This document shows, one piece after another, positions 27,101 to 39,516 of a stretch of 64,000 nt of DNA (position 1 is its first letter; each line of letters starts with the position of its first letter). Source of the stretch: Xiphias gladius. Its lineage: Eukaryota > Chordata > Actinopteri > Istiophoriformes > Xiphiidae. The stretch spans positions 21,399,976 to 21,463,975 of the forward strand of contig NC_053409.1 in assembly GCF_016859285.1 (NCBI RefSeq). The letters run 5' to 3'. A model generated the notes under the pieces. The model ran no database searches, had not been told where the DNA came from, and was given only the letters and a program-made list of their open reading frames with translations. The translations under genes were made by a program, and so were the position numbers.

Positions 27101-29541
27101 TTCAGTGTAAAGGGGCTGAAATCATAAAAAAAAGTAGTAATAGAAAAATAAAAGAGCATCAACTTACGTCATTTTGGCCGATTAGCTGCACCAGGATGTC
27201 TCCAACCAGAGATTTCCAGTGTTCGGCGGAGAGTCGCTCCTGCAGGGTGTTTCTGAAGAGCAGGTGTCGCTGCAACAGCTGCTCCACAAACTTCAGATAT
27301 GTCTGACTGATTCAAAAAAAACAAAACAAAAAAAAACAAGACTTATGTTATGTAAAATAGAGGAGGAGAACATTTTCTGAATTTCTTGTTTTTGTCTTTT
27401 TTTTATGTAAAACCTGGACAATCGTGCTGATGCTAGATAGAAGATCATTTCATTTTAATTTCTGCCTCTGTGTTGCAGAATTACTGGGCCACGAAACATT
27501 TGCTCCCTTCGTGCAGTTGAAGGCCTTAGTTGCTGGGAGGAGAAAGTCTGATGTCTCTTCCCTTTCTAGTTACAGTCTGATAAGTTATATACACTGTTCA
27601 GCACTTACTGTGGCTCCACCGTCATCTGGTGAGCAGGTGGCGTCTTGTATTTTTCATAGAGCTGGTTTAAGGTCGAAACATACTCCCACTCCGAATGCAA
27701 AAGTTGCATCGCCACCTGATGTCGTGCATCTGTACAGGAAGGATAATATTTAGCCGCACAGATGTGCTTTTCACCTGGAATGTTTATTTTTCAAATGGCA
27801 TTCGGCCCTTGGTTCATGATCGAGCTTCGTGTGCAGTCTGATGGGCCGACATCTGCCGCCCCGGTGCTTTTTAGCAAGGTACTGAACAGTGGCCAACACC
27901 TTAAAATGAATTTTTCATCTGTTAAAAGTGGCGATTCGTGTCATTTATGTCTTTAGCTGCACTTCTTAGAAAGCACTCGCCAATCTAACAGCTCAGTCCT
28001 TCCTTTGATTATGTGTAAGCGAAGTTAAAGTTTCAGTAAGTATTCTCTCTTTTTTTGTTACCAGTGATGTTGATTCTCGCTGCTGAGGTTGATGCAACAT
28101 TTCTACTTCTATATATTGCAGAAAAGAAACCACTGTGGCTTGCTCCAGAAAAAAAAGCAAACAAATCCCTTATTACGGTGATTTTGTTCCTGACGTGTGT
28201 TGTTGTTGTGCAACTGTTTGAGGAAATTCGCCGTTATACGTTTCTGTAACACACCTGTGCCTTCACTCAGTCCCGCTTTGAGTCCCTGCAGGAAACAGTG
28301 GAGGAGCAGTTTTCCTCTGGACGGACAGGCGGGTGGAGCAGACGCGCGCTGGCCCCGTCCGCCGGCCGCCTCGGCTGCGTCGCTGCTGCACGACAACGGA
28401 CACGATGGCAACATGTCTGTCTGCAGGTTTTACACGCCTCTAGGTCATATTATAAAGCATAACATGCTGGGACACGTTGATGTGATGTGTGTTTCTATCA
28501 TACCATGCATGTAATCAGTGTCATGATATCGTGACTACATGAATCATTCTGTCCGTAAACAAACAAGAAAATCTTTGAAGAAGGTTTCAGCCTTTATCTT
28601 GCATTTGATGTATAAATCTGCCCAGTGTCTTTACAGCTCTGGGCTTGTTTGGCACAGAGCAGTATGGTGGCCCCTAAGAACACAACACATATAAAAGAGA
28701 CGAGCTCCACATCCAGAGTGCGTTTGCTTAATGTTTGTCTTTTCACTCGTGAATGTTGCATGGTTTTCGCAGCAGTTCTGGCTTTTCACACACATCTCCC
28801 TTAACGTTTGCCCTCTCACTCTACTGTTTAAACTGTGTGTGTGTCTTACCCTTCTCTCTGTTTCGATGTGGAGCTCTTTCCGCCCTGCTGAGGTCTCTGT
28901 CCGTCACTGTACAGCTGCAAGACCTGACACCGCATCACACCGAGTTCTTCCTGTAGGACGACAAAGCACTGAGACGAAATACAGCTTCACTGTCTGCAAC
29001 TAACTGAGCACCATCATGGATCCGTTATGGATGTATTCCCTGCAGTCAGAGGTTGAATACTCTCCAAACTGTCTCCGGTGCCTGTCTGTGTAGCTGTTGT
29101 GTGTATGTGACCAAACTTTTCACCTTTTGATTTGTATAATACTGAATGTTTAAAACCGATCTCTCGGGCCTCACCCTCAGCGACTCGACCAGAGCCTCCA
29201 GACGGAGCGCTTTCTTCTGGCAGCTCCTCCTGTTCTCCTCCATCTCCTCCCGCAGGAACGTGTCCCCGTGCTGGATCTGACTGAGCTCCAGCAGGGCGCC
29301 GGTGAAGCCCGTCTTCAGCTCCGAGACCATGCATTGCAGCTGACGGGACAGCGGGCGTGATATATTAGTCAGAAGTTTTAGATTTATTGACAATTTATTG
29401 ATTCACCGCTAATTTTGCGACTAACAAGAGCTTTTAATTCAAAGTGAACTGTCTCTTTAACAAAGCCAGGCTGGCTGATGAGGGAAAGGTGCAGAATACC
29501 TTGGAGATTTCAGTGACAAGCTCTGCCTCTTGAGGCTTCAT
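24116..29541 (-). CDS. ARHGEF33-type Rho guanine nucleotide exchange factor
   Basis: Twelve minus-strand exons join in phase: 29500-29541 (from ATG), 29175-29339, 28850-28914, 28255-28385, 27609-27729, 27168-27306, 26948-27052, 26767-26856, 26217-26392, 25974-26084, 24315-24993, 24116-24250; 652 residues. Residues 1-70 are a predicted coiled coil with LQCMVSELKTGFTGALLEL and LSQIQHG, which match my memory of the ARHGEF33 N-terminus. Residues about 139-325 are a DH domain: EWEYVSTLNQLYEKY (CR1-like), then DTYLGYTATLASFL and LLAPVSRIHGYLSHIQ, where DH domains have P-x-x-R-I-x-x-Y (CR3). No PH domain follows; the rest is Ser/Gln-rich and disordered. The ATG (29539-29541, GCCATGA) is the first in frame. 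Family assignment is firm; ARHGEF33 itself or a lost-in-mammals paralog is open. The last exon and 3' end are least certain. Confidence 0.87.
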
Positions 29542-30088
29542 GGCCTGTGCAGAGACAGAGAGCACACAAACAAGCCTGTTTGCAAACACTCGGTGATTAA
29601 CGTTCACAAACTGTGCAGCCAATGTGAGCTTTATGATTTTTTTTTTTTTTTTTCCCCCCAGCTGTAAGTGAGGTCTCTAGACTATGAAGAGAAAAGCAGA
29701 GCGCCGAAGTGGATCGAGTGTGTGCAGAAAAGCACGTTCTCTTGTGTGATTCGGATAAAGACAGAGATACAGATGCAGAGACACAGAGCCGGAGAGGCAC
29801 AATAGCAACAAAGCGGAGAGGTCAACCTGTTTTACCCTCAGTGATGTGAATCCTTAACCCCCTTCTAACCAAAAGCTCACAGAGATTATAAGAAAGAGAC
29901 AAAAACTAAATGCTTGCATGGAATTTGGTTTGACTAGGTATGATTTTAAGCACAAAAATGCAAATTCTGTCAACATCTACTGCGTTTACCAGTGAATTAA
30001 AGCTTAGACATGCACCTGAGGAGTTTACATAACATTTCCAGCCCGTTTCAACGACTTTCATGTCTGTGTTCTTGTTTGTTTGTCGTAC

Positions 30089-30206
30089 CTGCTCAGATGT
30101 TGCCCCTGCCAGCAGCCCCTGTGCTGAGGAAGTGGCGAGCGAGCCAAAGAGCTCAGCCCCGCGGGGGAAAAGGCTGCAGGAGCCAAGATGCCTCCTCGGA
30201 TGTGTC
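30089..30206 (-). other. Upstream, probably non-coding exon of the RhoGEF gene
   Basis: On the minus strand, acceptor CCTTCTGTCAG, 118 nt, then donor CAG|GTACGA. The frame that would continue into the start-codon exon is open across it but contains no ATG, so I read it as 5' UTR. Confidence 0.55.
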
Positions 30207-30554
30207 CTGACAGAAGGGCAGGCACGGATCAGCAAAGAACGCTGGCAAAATTCAAAAGTGTCACAAGATTCGCATTTTAAACTTAAAATAATCCAGGTGA
30301 GATTACTGTGATGTGGTTTGACTGTAGCTCTGCATAGGTCTGCATTTTAGAACAAAATGTGGAGAAATCCCATTGTTGTAGTAGGTGGCAAGACTGTGAT
30401 GTACATGCCAGCTACTTAAAAGCATCTTTTAATATTTCCAAACATAATGATAATGCCAGTGGTGCCCAAATACCCAGGACCCCCTCCAGAAATCTCAAAT
30501 CAAAGACCGGCTGCTGGGGCAAAAGATGTAAAAAGAAAGCCACAACGCACTCAC

Positions 30555-30830
30555 CTCAGTCACGGCTGCTCAACAACGCCTCTCCGAGACATTTTTTTTT
30601 CTTTTTTCCCCCCAAGATGCGGTGAAGGTTGAAATCCTTGACAGATTTCCCGTTCCCACTCCTCCGTGGTCGAACTTGGCCCCGGACACTTTGCGGCGGT
30701 GCGGTCCGGTGCCGAGCTGCGCGCTGCTCTGTGCAAGACAGCAGGTGTCCTGCCCGACGCTCGGGGAGCGGCGCTGTGATTTATCCACGTCCATGTCCGA
30801 ACGGAGTGACTTACGGCGGTGGACCCGTTG
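30555..30830 (-). other. Probable first exon (5' UTR) of the RhoGEF gene
   Basis: GC-rich block ending in an excellent minus-strand donor, CTGAG|GTGAGT (low end 30555). An ATG near 30794 opens a 74-codon frame that stops at 30570, before the donor; if transcription starts upstream of it this would be an upstream ORF, otherwise it is chance. The right boundary is an estimate. Confidence 0.5.
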
Positions 30831-31330
30831 CTGCGCGTCTATGTCAATATATTTTCATCCGACTGTTATTTTACCCCCACGTGTTTAGGTTGTTGTTTTC
30901 GTTGTTGTTTTTACTACTTATTCTGTTCACATAGCACTTAAAAATGTTGCTCACGCAGTCGGGTATTATTATTATTATTTTTTAAAGGTTTTCAAAGTGG
31001 AAATGTCAGTTGATTTCGTACAAAACCTGAATTAGACGTGAGAAAACAGATAAAGAGCTACTGTCTTATATATTCAAAAAAAAATTAAAACACTGAGAAA
31101 TAAACCTTAGACTGTATGAATGGATTGAAAAAGTAAAAATTTTTTTTTTTAATTGCCATCACTCCGCCCGTGTGGACCACCTTCGGAGAAAAATCGAGCG
31201 CACCCGCGCCTGCGTTGTTTTGGAGAGGGGCCAGTACTTGAATCCGATTGGCTGTTGCCTTCATTGAGTTTTTAAATTGAAGCTGACGGAGCTGTCAAAA
31301 ATATGCACGGGAACAGAGCGTAACTGGTGA
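30830..31330. promoter_or_regulatory. Bidirectional promoter between the RhoGEF gene and cdkn3
   Basis: The inferred first exons of the two divergent genes are about 0.5 kb apart. On the cdkn3 side there is an inverted CCAAT box (ATTGG, 31247-31251) about 20 bases upstream of TTTAAA (31271-31276), with CTTGAA at 31237-31242. CCAAT boxes followed closely by a CHR-type element (TTTGAA and variants including CTTGAA and TTTAAA) are typical of G2/M cell-cycle genes bound by NF-Y and DREAM/MuvB, and mammalian CDKN3 is such a gene. Motif presence is seen; function is inferred. Confidence 0.5.
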
Positions 31331-31423
31331 GAAGGAATGAAAACGACACGAACCTGCCGTATATTGCATATATTCGTCTCTGTAGCACTAAAAAGCCGCG
31401 TATTATTTTCCCATATGGTTCAG
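31300..31423 (+). other. cdkn3: Probable non-coding first exon of cdkn3
   Basis: Ends in a strong donor, GGTTCAG|GTAAAG (exon end 31423). It lies just downstream of the CCAAT/CHR-like elements. The left boundary is an estimate; the coding start is in the next exon at 33210. Confidence 0.45.
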
Positions 31424-31809
31424 GTAAAGATAAAAAATTACACTCTTCACCGTTCGGCGTCGTCCAGACGGATGAGCCGCACAGCTAACGTTAGCTACCA
31501 GCAACAACCACCACCACCACAACAACAACTCGGCGCTGATGCCGACGTTAGTACTGCGTCAAATAATGCGTCGCCCTCACCGGAGTTACCTCGTTACCTC
31601 GTTACCTTTCGGACAGTGGAGGAAAAAGGCTGCCGCCAGCCCGAGTGCGTCGCGTTTGATTCAGTCGACGGGCTGGCGTGAGGCCGGGCTGATTTAAATG
31701 ACGACACCTGTCGTGGCTTGGGCATATGCTAGCCCACCGAGGTCGAAGAGGCACGCGACCAGCGTTAGCATCGAAGTATGAGTGAAGTAGCAGACGATTC
31801 ATAACAACG

Positions 31810-31944
31810 TACATTGGCTTCAGAAAGTATTCAGACCCCTCGACTTTTTGCACACTTTTTTTTTGTTTTTTGTTTTTTTGTAGATTTAATTTTCAACTGT
31901 CACAACGTGAAGCGGTCTGAAAACCTTCTGAAGCCACTGTATAT
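31810..31944. mobile_element. Internally deleted Tc1-like element (about 135 bp)
   Basis: Left end TTGGCTTCAGAAAGTATTC, right end CTTCTGAAGCCACTGTATA: inverted repeats with TA at the outside. The same terminal sequences bound the 1.3-kb element at 50922-52226, so this is a deletion derivative of that family. It has no coding sequence and sits in cdkn3 intron 1. Confidence 0.8.
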
Positions 31945-32214
31945 TGTATTGTTGGATTCTAATTATTGATGCATCACTGTAATGTTGCAGCTCGTAAAGG
32001 TGGAGCTAATTTTAATGATTTTAGAATCTTCCGGGTAGTTTGTGAATCCCTCCCCTGAGTATAATGAAGTTATCTGGTCTTAATCAATAAATAATAATAT
32101 TAATAATAATAACGAGAATAATGATAAGTAATAATCATAATTTATTTGTTAAATACCTTCAGTGTTACTAATCTTAACCTGCAAAGTAACTAAAGTTATT
32201 AAATGAATTCAGTT

Positions 32215-32366
32215 GAGGAAAAGGTACAGTATTTGCCTCTGAAATGTCGTAGAGTAGAAGTATAAAGTAGCAGAAAATGGAAATACCCAATAAAGTAGAA
32301 GTACCTCAAAACTGATTAAGTATAGTACTTGAGTAAATGTACTTAGTTTTTTTTCCCACTGCTGCC
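32215..32366. mobile_element. Common teleost MITE-like repeat
   Basis: Contains in order ACAGTATTTGCCTCTGAAAT, GTAGAAGTATAAAGTAGCA, AAGTACCTCAAAACTG and TACTTGAGTAAATGTACTTA, blocks I recognise from a widespread fish non-autonomous DNA element. It is in cdkn3 intron 1. Family name not claimed. Confidence 0.6.
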
Positions 32367-33209
32367 ACATAGTGCAATATCATATGACGATATACTGTAT
32401 GGAGGAACAGCACACAACACAATAAAGACCTGCAGAATAGAATTCAGTCCAAAACAAAAGTCCTGAAACAGAACACAGCCTTCTTGTGAAGTGAACAAAA
32501 CAAAATTCTTTTACTTCAGTTAAATCGACGTCTCTCTGACAGTTTCAACAAAAACTGAATGTTATCATTTTTCACAATAGTGGTTTTTATTGCCGGGATA
32601 TTGCCTTGTGCTGGGATATAATGTACCTGTATTGTGTTCTGTTTTTACACTCTGCACTGCTTTAAGGGGATTTGGAGCGGATTTTTGGCTGGTCCCCATT
32701 GGGGTCCACTTACTTTATTTCTGTAAATTAAAAAAAAAAAAAATCAATGTGCAGAGATTTTAAACTTGATTGAAAATGATGAATAATCCATGGTGTACAT
32801 CACATATCTGTTGTTAGAGTTATGATGCTGTGGTAAGGGTGAGATCTGAAGATTATTCTAGTCAGTCTGTACCTTCAGCTGCACAACTACACACACAGTA
32901 ACACAACTTGGGTGGAAATAATGGTAAATGTGATGTTAAAAGTGATGGGTAATTTATTTTAAAGCAAGTTTCATACATCACAGGAATCAATAATGAAATG
33001 CATCCAAAAATCTAAAATCGTGATATAGTTTTGAATATTATCACCACTAGTAAAAGTGCACATTGTGTGAAGTACGGAGATAAAGAAGAAAAACAAACAA
33101 ACATCAACAGAAAAACAGTTTTACAGAGTCAGCTAGTCTGTGTTGCGACTCTGAGCGCTGACTCTCGGTATCCTTCGTTCTTTCTCTACAGTTTCTTTGG
33201 GCTGAAGCC

Positions 33210-33593
33210 ATGAGGACAAGTGAGTTTGACTCCTCATCTGAAGACGAGGAGGTTGGAGAGGAGCAGCTGACGCCCTTCCACATCTCCTGGTAAGTTTTTT
33301 GCGGTTTTGCTTTTGTCTCGACCAAAATGTGTGGGATTTCTTTCAGGGTTAGGTGATAAGTGTTTGGTCGTATTCTGAAGGCTCAGATTGTTTTTGAATG
33401 GTGAATGGGAAACAGGCCTCACTGGTCACATGTATTTTGTATTTTGATTGGCTTTAAGGTTGCCTCTAGCCATAGTGGAGTGCTCGCAGTTTCTTGGGAT
33501 AAGTGCGCTACCAGGTAAAGTTGCAGTTTATCATTTTACACTTGCTATTCTTACTTTATTTCTAAGGTTTTGTCCATCTCAATGTAAAAAAAA

Positions 33594-33665
<72 letters not shown>

Positions 33666-36600
33666 CTTTCATCTGACTTCAGGTTGCAAATACAAAGAGA
33701 TCCGCAGGAGTCTACAAAGAGACGTTGGTAAGATGAACTTGATCCAAAACAACACTCTGGGACTGACTGATGTTGCCAGACTTGGTTCAAATTTGCATTC
33801 ACAAGTAGATTTTAGCTTTTATTTGAACTTTTTTGGAACACCTCGTACCAGTAGATTTAGGAAACGTAGTGTCTGAGAATGAGTTCAGAGAATCACATTC
33901 GGTAACGGTAATTCAGTGTACCTCTCTGTGACCGACACCTTTGTATAAATAGTCATGGTTCAAGATGTTCCACTGACCTCTTATTTTGTCATTGTTTAAA
34001 TTTTGTGTGAGCTACAATACGTCTGAATGTTTCTGGTTTTGACTGTGGAAGGTTTTATTCTCTTTTTTTCTAAACTGCTTTAGACACATTATGTTTTCCA
34101 CAGAAATTAATCTATATCCAGCCATGAATTATTTTGTTGATGTAAGAAAACCATATTTATAAAATGCAGGTTCATTGTTTGTAGAGCCGCAACACGTAGT
34201 TGTTTAATTGATTCTATGATCAACAGAAATTTAATCGGCAGCTATTTTGATAACTAATTATTTTTCAAGCAAAAATGAGACACTTTTGCAGATTCCAGCT
34301 TCTCATGTCAGAATTTGATGCTTTTCTTAGTGTGAGATTTAAGTGTGGGTTTTGATAATGTAGTTCTGACTTTATATCATCACTGCCTTTTTTTTTCTTC
34401 TTGTTAACAGAGGAGCTCCAGAACCAGGGGGTACAAGACGTGTTTGTTCTCTGCACCAGAGGGGAACTTAACAAGTACAGGGTCCCCTCCCTGCTGGAGG
34501 TCTACGAGCAGCGAGGCTTCGCAGTTCACCACATGCCCTTCCTAGACGGAGACGCTCCTGAGCTGGAGCAGTGCTGCCAGATCCTCGAGGAGCTGCAGGT
34601 CAGCCTCGACAGCAACAGGAGGACACTGATCCAGTGAGTGAAATCATCCATCAAACTGAGATTCAGAATTTAAAAAAAAAAAAAAAAAAAAGCTTTAAAA
34701 AGTCGCATCAGTGTTAAAAAAACATATACGAGGAGAACCTTTCTAATCACATAGAGTATTTCACGTTTCCCAGTATATCTGCCTCTTTGCTCAGGATAAA
34801 AATGGAACAGAAAATGGCGTCCGACACCTGCGGTTGATTTATTTTACCAGGCAGTCTCAAAGCGGTGTCAAAGAGGACATAAGAGTTGTCCTGCAAGTTG
34901 TCTTGGTTCCTTGCTTTAAAAAGAGACAGCAAAGACATGCACATGATGGCTCTCTGGATTCTCTAAATCTATTATTACTGGTAAAATCAGTTGCTCACTA
35001 ATCACGAACCTTGTTTTGTGGTCACACTTTTGTTTGTCATATTTTTCCAGCAAACCAACACATGTAGATACTTACAATACCTACAATTTGTAGATTGAAC
35101 TACTGTACAGAAGGTATGCCTTCTGTTTCTCTACCCAGATTATTAAACATCCCTTATTTCAAGATGCTTTTCCTTATAAAGATGAACTACTAACAGAACA
35201 AAATGTGTTGAGAGAGGATTTGTAAAAATCCAAAAAAAAACTTAAACTCAAGTGTGTGTACATGAACAGAGAAAGTTAGCGGGAATCGCTACAGCTACTG
35301 CGCTGAAACCCAGGACAATTAAAGGTTAAAAAATAGATGCAGCTAAACTTTCTATGACAAATTAAACTCTTTGTTTTTTAATATTTGAAGTATTTTTAAA
35401 CATTTTGAATCCTCAAATTTTGAATTAAGTGCCAGCCCTAGAGGACCAGGGCACATCTCACCACAAGGGCATCCACTTTCACAGCTCTGCGCGGGACACC
35501 TCTCGTTTACACAGCTGAGCAGTTTGCTTTCAGCTTTTAGCCGTGCATTTGATGGGAATTTGCACTTTTTTTTTTTCTTCTTCCCCTTCAGCTGTTTCGG
35601 AGGCCTCGGACGCTCTGCATTAAGTAAGAATGCTCTATTTCTACTTTTACTTTGAAAGTTACGCTCTGTTCTGTGTGTCACGTCAGTGTTATCCAGCTTC
35701 ATTGTGTGTTTTGTTGTGACAATTGATCTACTAAATACGTCAAAAAGTTTCACCTTTTTTTCAAAAACGCTAAATGCTCTCTTACTAGTTTTATGTCACT
35801 GCTCTGATCACATGACCGTCTCTTGTTTTCCTCCGTTCAGTCGCTGCCTGTCTGCTGCTTCAGCTCTCTTCAACAATGACAGCAAACAAAGCCATCGAAA
35901 TCCTCAGGGAGCACAGAGGAGGGGGGGCGATACAAACAGTGAAGGTGAGAGGTTACTGTTCTTCCTCTGAATGTGTAGTTTTAAAGGAGAGGCAATGGTG
36001 TATTTGCATGTTTTACCCCATTCACTTAAATTCCACGTTCATTTCAGTAATCTAAATGGATGAAAATGAATGTGCAGAGACTCAAGGCAGAAAATTTCGT
36101 CGCCTCATTTTCAGTGATGATGTTGTTGTTGTCATGTGATGAGGCAGGCTGCTGTGAGCGGGGCTCTGTTTTGAAAGCGCTTCCATGGTGCTGCGTTTAA
36201 GGCCGCTCCGACATTAGAGGTTTGGCTGCTGAAAAGCGCCCATGAGCTAAGGCAGTGAGGAAACATGGCAGGCGTGAGAAGGATGATGGTGAACTGGTCG
36301 CTCGATATTATTGGCCGATATTAGCTTAATACAGACATATCTGCGCTGCCATTTATGTCAGCTGATAAATAACAGGAAATTTTATTGCGGAAATGCTAAA
36401 AAAATGTGTTTGCAGTCTTTTTTTCATGTTTATGTTAAAAACTAATATATGCCAATATAACGTCAGTTCTTTGAAATCTCAATTATCGAAGTTGGTATTA
36501 GTTTAAGGACTCCAGTATTGGTCAGACTCTGGAATGAGTGTGGCAACATCTTCTATTTAAAATTACCCCTACCACTATCACTATATAATGACAATGTAAC

Positions 36601-37037
36601 TTTTAGCGAAACCATAAAAAGTAAAAGCGACAATGTTTGTGGCCAATGTTAAGAATAACCCAGGTCAAGCAAATTTCAACTGTTTGGAAGTCGATCATTA
36701 CTCCACGCTGAAATGGCAGTCTGTCCGGTGGGAATGCAAAATAAAACTGATGACAAAACTTTGTAAAGTGTCTGCATTAATAGTTACTGGGCTAAAACAT
36801 GCAAAACCACAAGGATGATCCTTTTACGCTTATGTCTGTTTTAAATGTATGCTTGACTGCGGCTCCATTTCTGTGAACTCTTGGTTTTGTGCTTCAATAT
36901 TTCAATAACAAACATGTTAACGAAGTACTTAATTTTACTTTCCATAGCAATACAACTTCCTCCACGAGTTTCAAGAAAGATACACAGCGTACCAAGAGAG
37001 GAGGGAGGTTTCCACAGAGCGCTCAGTGTCACGGTGA
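33210..37037 (+). CDS. cdkn3: Cyclin-dependent kinase inhibitor 3 (KAP dual-specificity phosphatase)
   Basis: Seven coding exons in phase: 33210-33289, 33459-33514, 33683-33727, 34411-34633, 35592-35623, 35841-35944, 36948-37037; 209 residues (human 212). The N-terminus MRTSEFDSSSEDEE and HISW, then CSQFLGISALPGCKYKEIRR, DVFVLCTRGELNKYRVPSLL and the C-terminal RSVSR follow human CDKN3 closely. The phosphatase signature HCFGGLGRS (about residues 135-143) is complete, with catalytic Cys and Arg; it is split over exons 4, 5 and 6. The upstream loop FLDGDAPE supplies the general-acid Asp. The enzyme removes the activating phosphate from the T-loop threonine of CDK2. The ATG at 33210 lies 18 bases after the exon's acceptor and is the family start. 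The exon 3 acceptor is only 20 bases after a long TA repeat. Confidence 0.97.
33599..33662. repeat. (TA)n microsatellite
   Basis: About 31 uninterrupted TA units in cdkn3 intron, ending 20 bases before the exon that starts at 33683. Confidence 0.95.
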
Positions 37038-37208
37038 TGACTGCTTCGCTCTTCAATTCACGAGCCGTGAAAATATTGATTGCTTCAAACTTGCTCATGT
37101 GTCAGTGACTCTTTTCTGATTGTGTGTGATTTAATTGTCTTCTCCAATGGTTGCACTTTAACAGAATACACTAATATATATTGCTTTCTCTCATCCTCGT
37201 TATAGTCA

Positions 37209-37214
37209 AATAAA
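37209..37214 (+). terminator. cdkn3: cdkn3 polyadenylation signal AATAAA
   Basis: First canonical AATAAA after the stop codon (37035-37037), giving a 3' UTR of about 190 nt. Confidence 0.65.
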
Positions 37215-37234
37215 GGCATAATGAGGAAATCCCG

Positions 37235-39510
37235 TGGGTGCGTTGGCAGTTAGTTCAAAATATATCGTGGTATTTACATCACGTTTATGAATAATGGAGA
37301 TTTCTGTTCATCTAATGGGGAAAAGCAAACTTCTGTAACAATGGAGCTTTAAATTTCTAAACCTCACTAGAACCAACATCACTGTAGCGATACTGAAATG
37401 TGCTTATTAATATTGTGATATTGAGTCAAGGGAGATTTAATGAAAGTGATTTTAAGACAATGAACTGTGTTTCACTATTGTGCATCAGACAGACATCCTT
37501 ACACCAGTAAAATAAAAACATCAATAACGAATTTTATAATGTTTTTAATGACATTTTGCTTGGACTAACTAACAACATAATTTTCTATCATCACAGATAC
37601 AGCTCCACCGAAAGTCGATAACATTGAATTAGTGCCCGGCTCCATGGGTTCTTCTCTAAATCTGTTAGAAAACCACCACTCCCTCTTGCAACATACTATT
37701 TCTCAATCATACCTCTCACGTAGCGTCACATGTAGCTGCTTTGTCCAGGCCTGCATTTTCAGCCAGGGAAAGTACCCTTGAGCAAGACATTATAACGGCG
37801 TGCTCTTTAATGTTAGTCAATGGACCTGAACGTTAGGAGCTTGTTGAAAATCTATGAAGGTTTGTGGACTGCAAAAAAGAAGCCTTTTAGAACATCACGC
37901 TAACCTAGATAGGACTTAATAGGAAAAAGTGAATTTGACAATTTTTATCATTTTCCTTGTGTCCCCATTTCACATGCTAAAAGGGAAAAAAAAAAAATAT
38001 ATATATATATATATTAAAAAAAAATAAAATTTCTGTTAAAGTGCATCTGTTTCAAAAGAATTTCATGAGGATTTTTAAAATGATACCTCATTTTAACCAG
38101 CTTTGATTTAACTCTGAATAATTTGAGATCTTGAAGATGATTAAGTGAGTCTTAAAATAGATTCCTTAAGTTTTATGCATTGGTCAGGGGAAAGGCTGGT
38201 TTCATTATGACACAATCTGCTGCGAAGAGATTTGTTTCATAAATAGCCGCTTTTGATCTCATTCAAATCTACACCAAGAAAAAAATATTTCCAAAGATTT
38301 CCAGTTAAATAAAGTATTTTAAAGTGTATGAAGTCTTTTGCCTAAATATGTCCCACATGACACAAAATCATGAAGTCCATGAGATAAAACTGTTTCCACA
38401 AATTATGTTCTAATTTCCTTTAAAAAAAAAAAAAAGATCTAAAATAAAATTCCAGTCCATATTAAGAGTGGGATAGTTTTATTTAGATTCAAAGAAACTC
38501 AAGTTTTCATTTCCTAGATGTGACATGATGGGATCTAATACATAAAAATTCTATTTTTATGTGACAAATGATCATCCCCTTCCCTGATAAATTTACACAT
38601 TTGAAAATGGCATATACTCTAGAATTTCTGAAAAATTAAGTCTGATGGCTTTGACTCTAAAGAAGCACAGACATCACTTTCCAGATTTTGATTCTGGAAA
38701 ACTGCGAGGAGTGCTTGATATTGTGGAGACATAAAAAGTAAAATTAAAACACTGAATAAATAAACACTGGGTTGCCTAATGATGTGGAATATTTGGCGTT
38801 GAAATGAACAAAAATCCACAATGACAAAAACAATCAGGAATCTGAAAAGGTACATTCAACAGTATGGCATATCAGCAGTTTTTCTACCAAAGCTCAAATG
38901 CAGAAAGCAGAGAATTACAAAGTACTGTTGCTTCCTAATGCTGAAAATATTCTTGTACTGTTGAGTCTACCTTTTAAATTTATCAATAGCTGCAAGGGCG
39001 ATTCTACAGAAATACAGGTCACGTACACGTTTTGCTTTCTACTCTGGATTCACATTTAAGAAAACAAATATTGCCATTTATTTCAACAGGGATTACACGA
39101 TTTAAATGTGATAGATAGGTCTGAAGTATGGAAAGAATACATCAGACAGTTTGAAAACTGCTGTTGTGACAACCAGACTATGATTGTCCCTGTGCAACAT
39201 GTTTCACTAAGTGATAATAAACCATGCACTCCAGCCCTCACGGCACATAGCTGTACTTTAATGGTAATTTTAAGACCTTATGTATCTGTGGGCAAGAACA
39301 GAAGTCTGGTTTGCACTTTGCTATTTGTTTTAGTGATGGTGATGAATCACGTGGCAGGTATAAATTAGGTGTTCAAGCCCAGAATCTAATTTGCAGAAAA
39401 AGCTAATGCAATTCAGCGCACAGCTTAGATTCTCAGATCAATTAATACCTGAATATAATGTCTGCCTAACCTGTAGAGACTCAAAAGTTGGGAACCAAGA
39501 TGGGAAAAAA
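37235..39510. other. Intergenic region cdkn3-cnih1, nothing recognised
   Basis: 2.3 kb between the convergent 3' ends of cdkn3 and cnih1. AT-rich, with an AT dinucleotide patch near 37995-38015 and A runs. No exon with family similarity, RNA gene or repeat family seen. Confidence 0.6.
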
Positions 39511-39516
39511 AAAAAC

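Noticed and set aside
26509-27110. Plus-strand open frames of about 160 codons
   Set aside because: They overlap well-supported minus-strand DH-domain exons (26767-26856, 26948-27052) and cross their introns.
33448-33876. 142-codon frame spanning a cdkn3 intron
   Set aside because: It reads through the TA repeat (IYIYIY) and joins two real exons by chance; spliced model is required for the family sequence.
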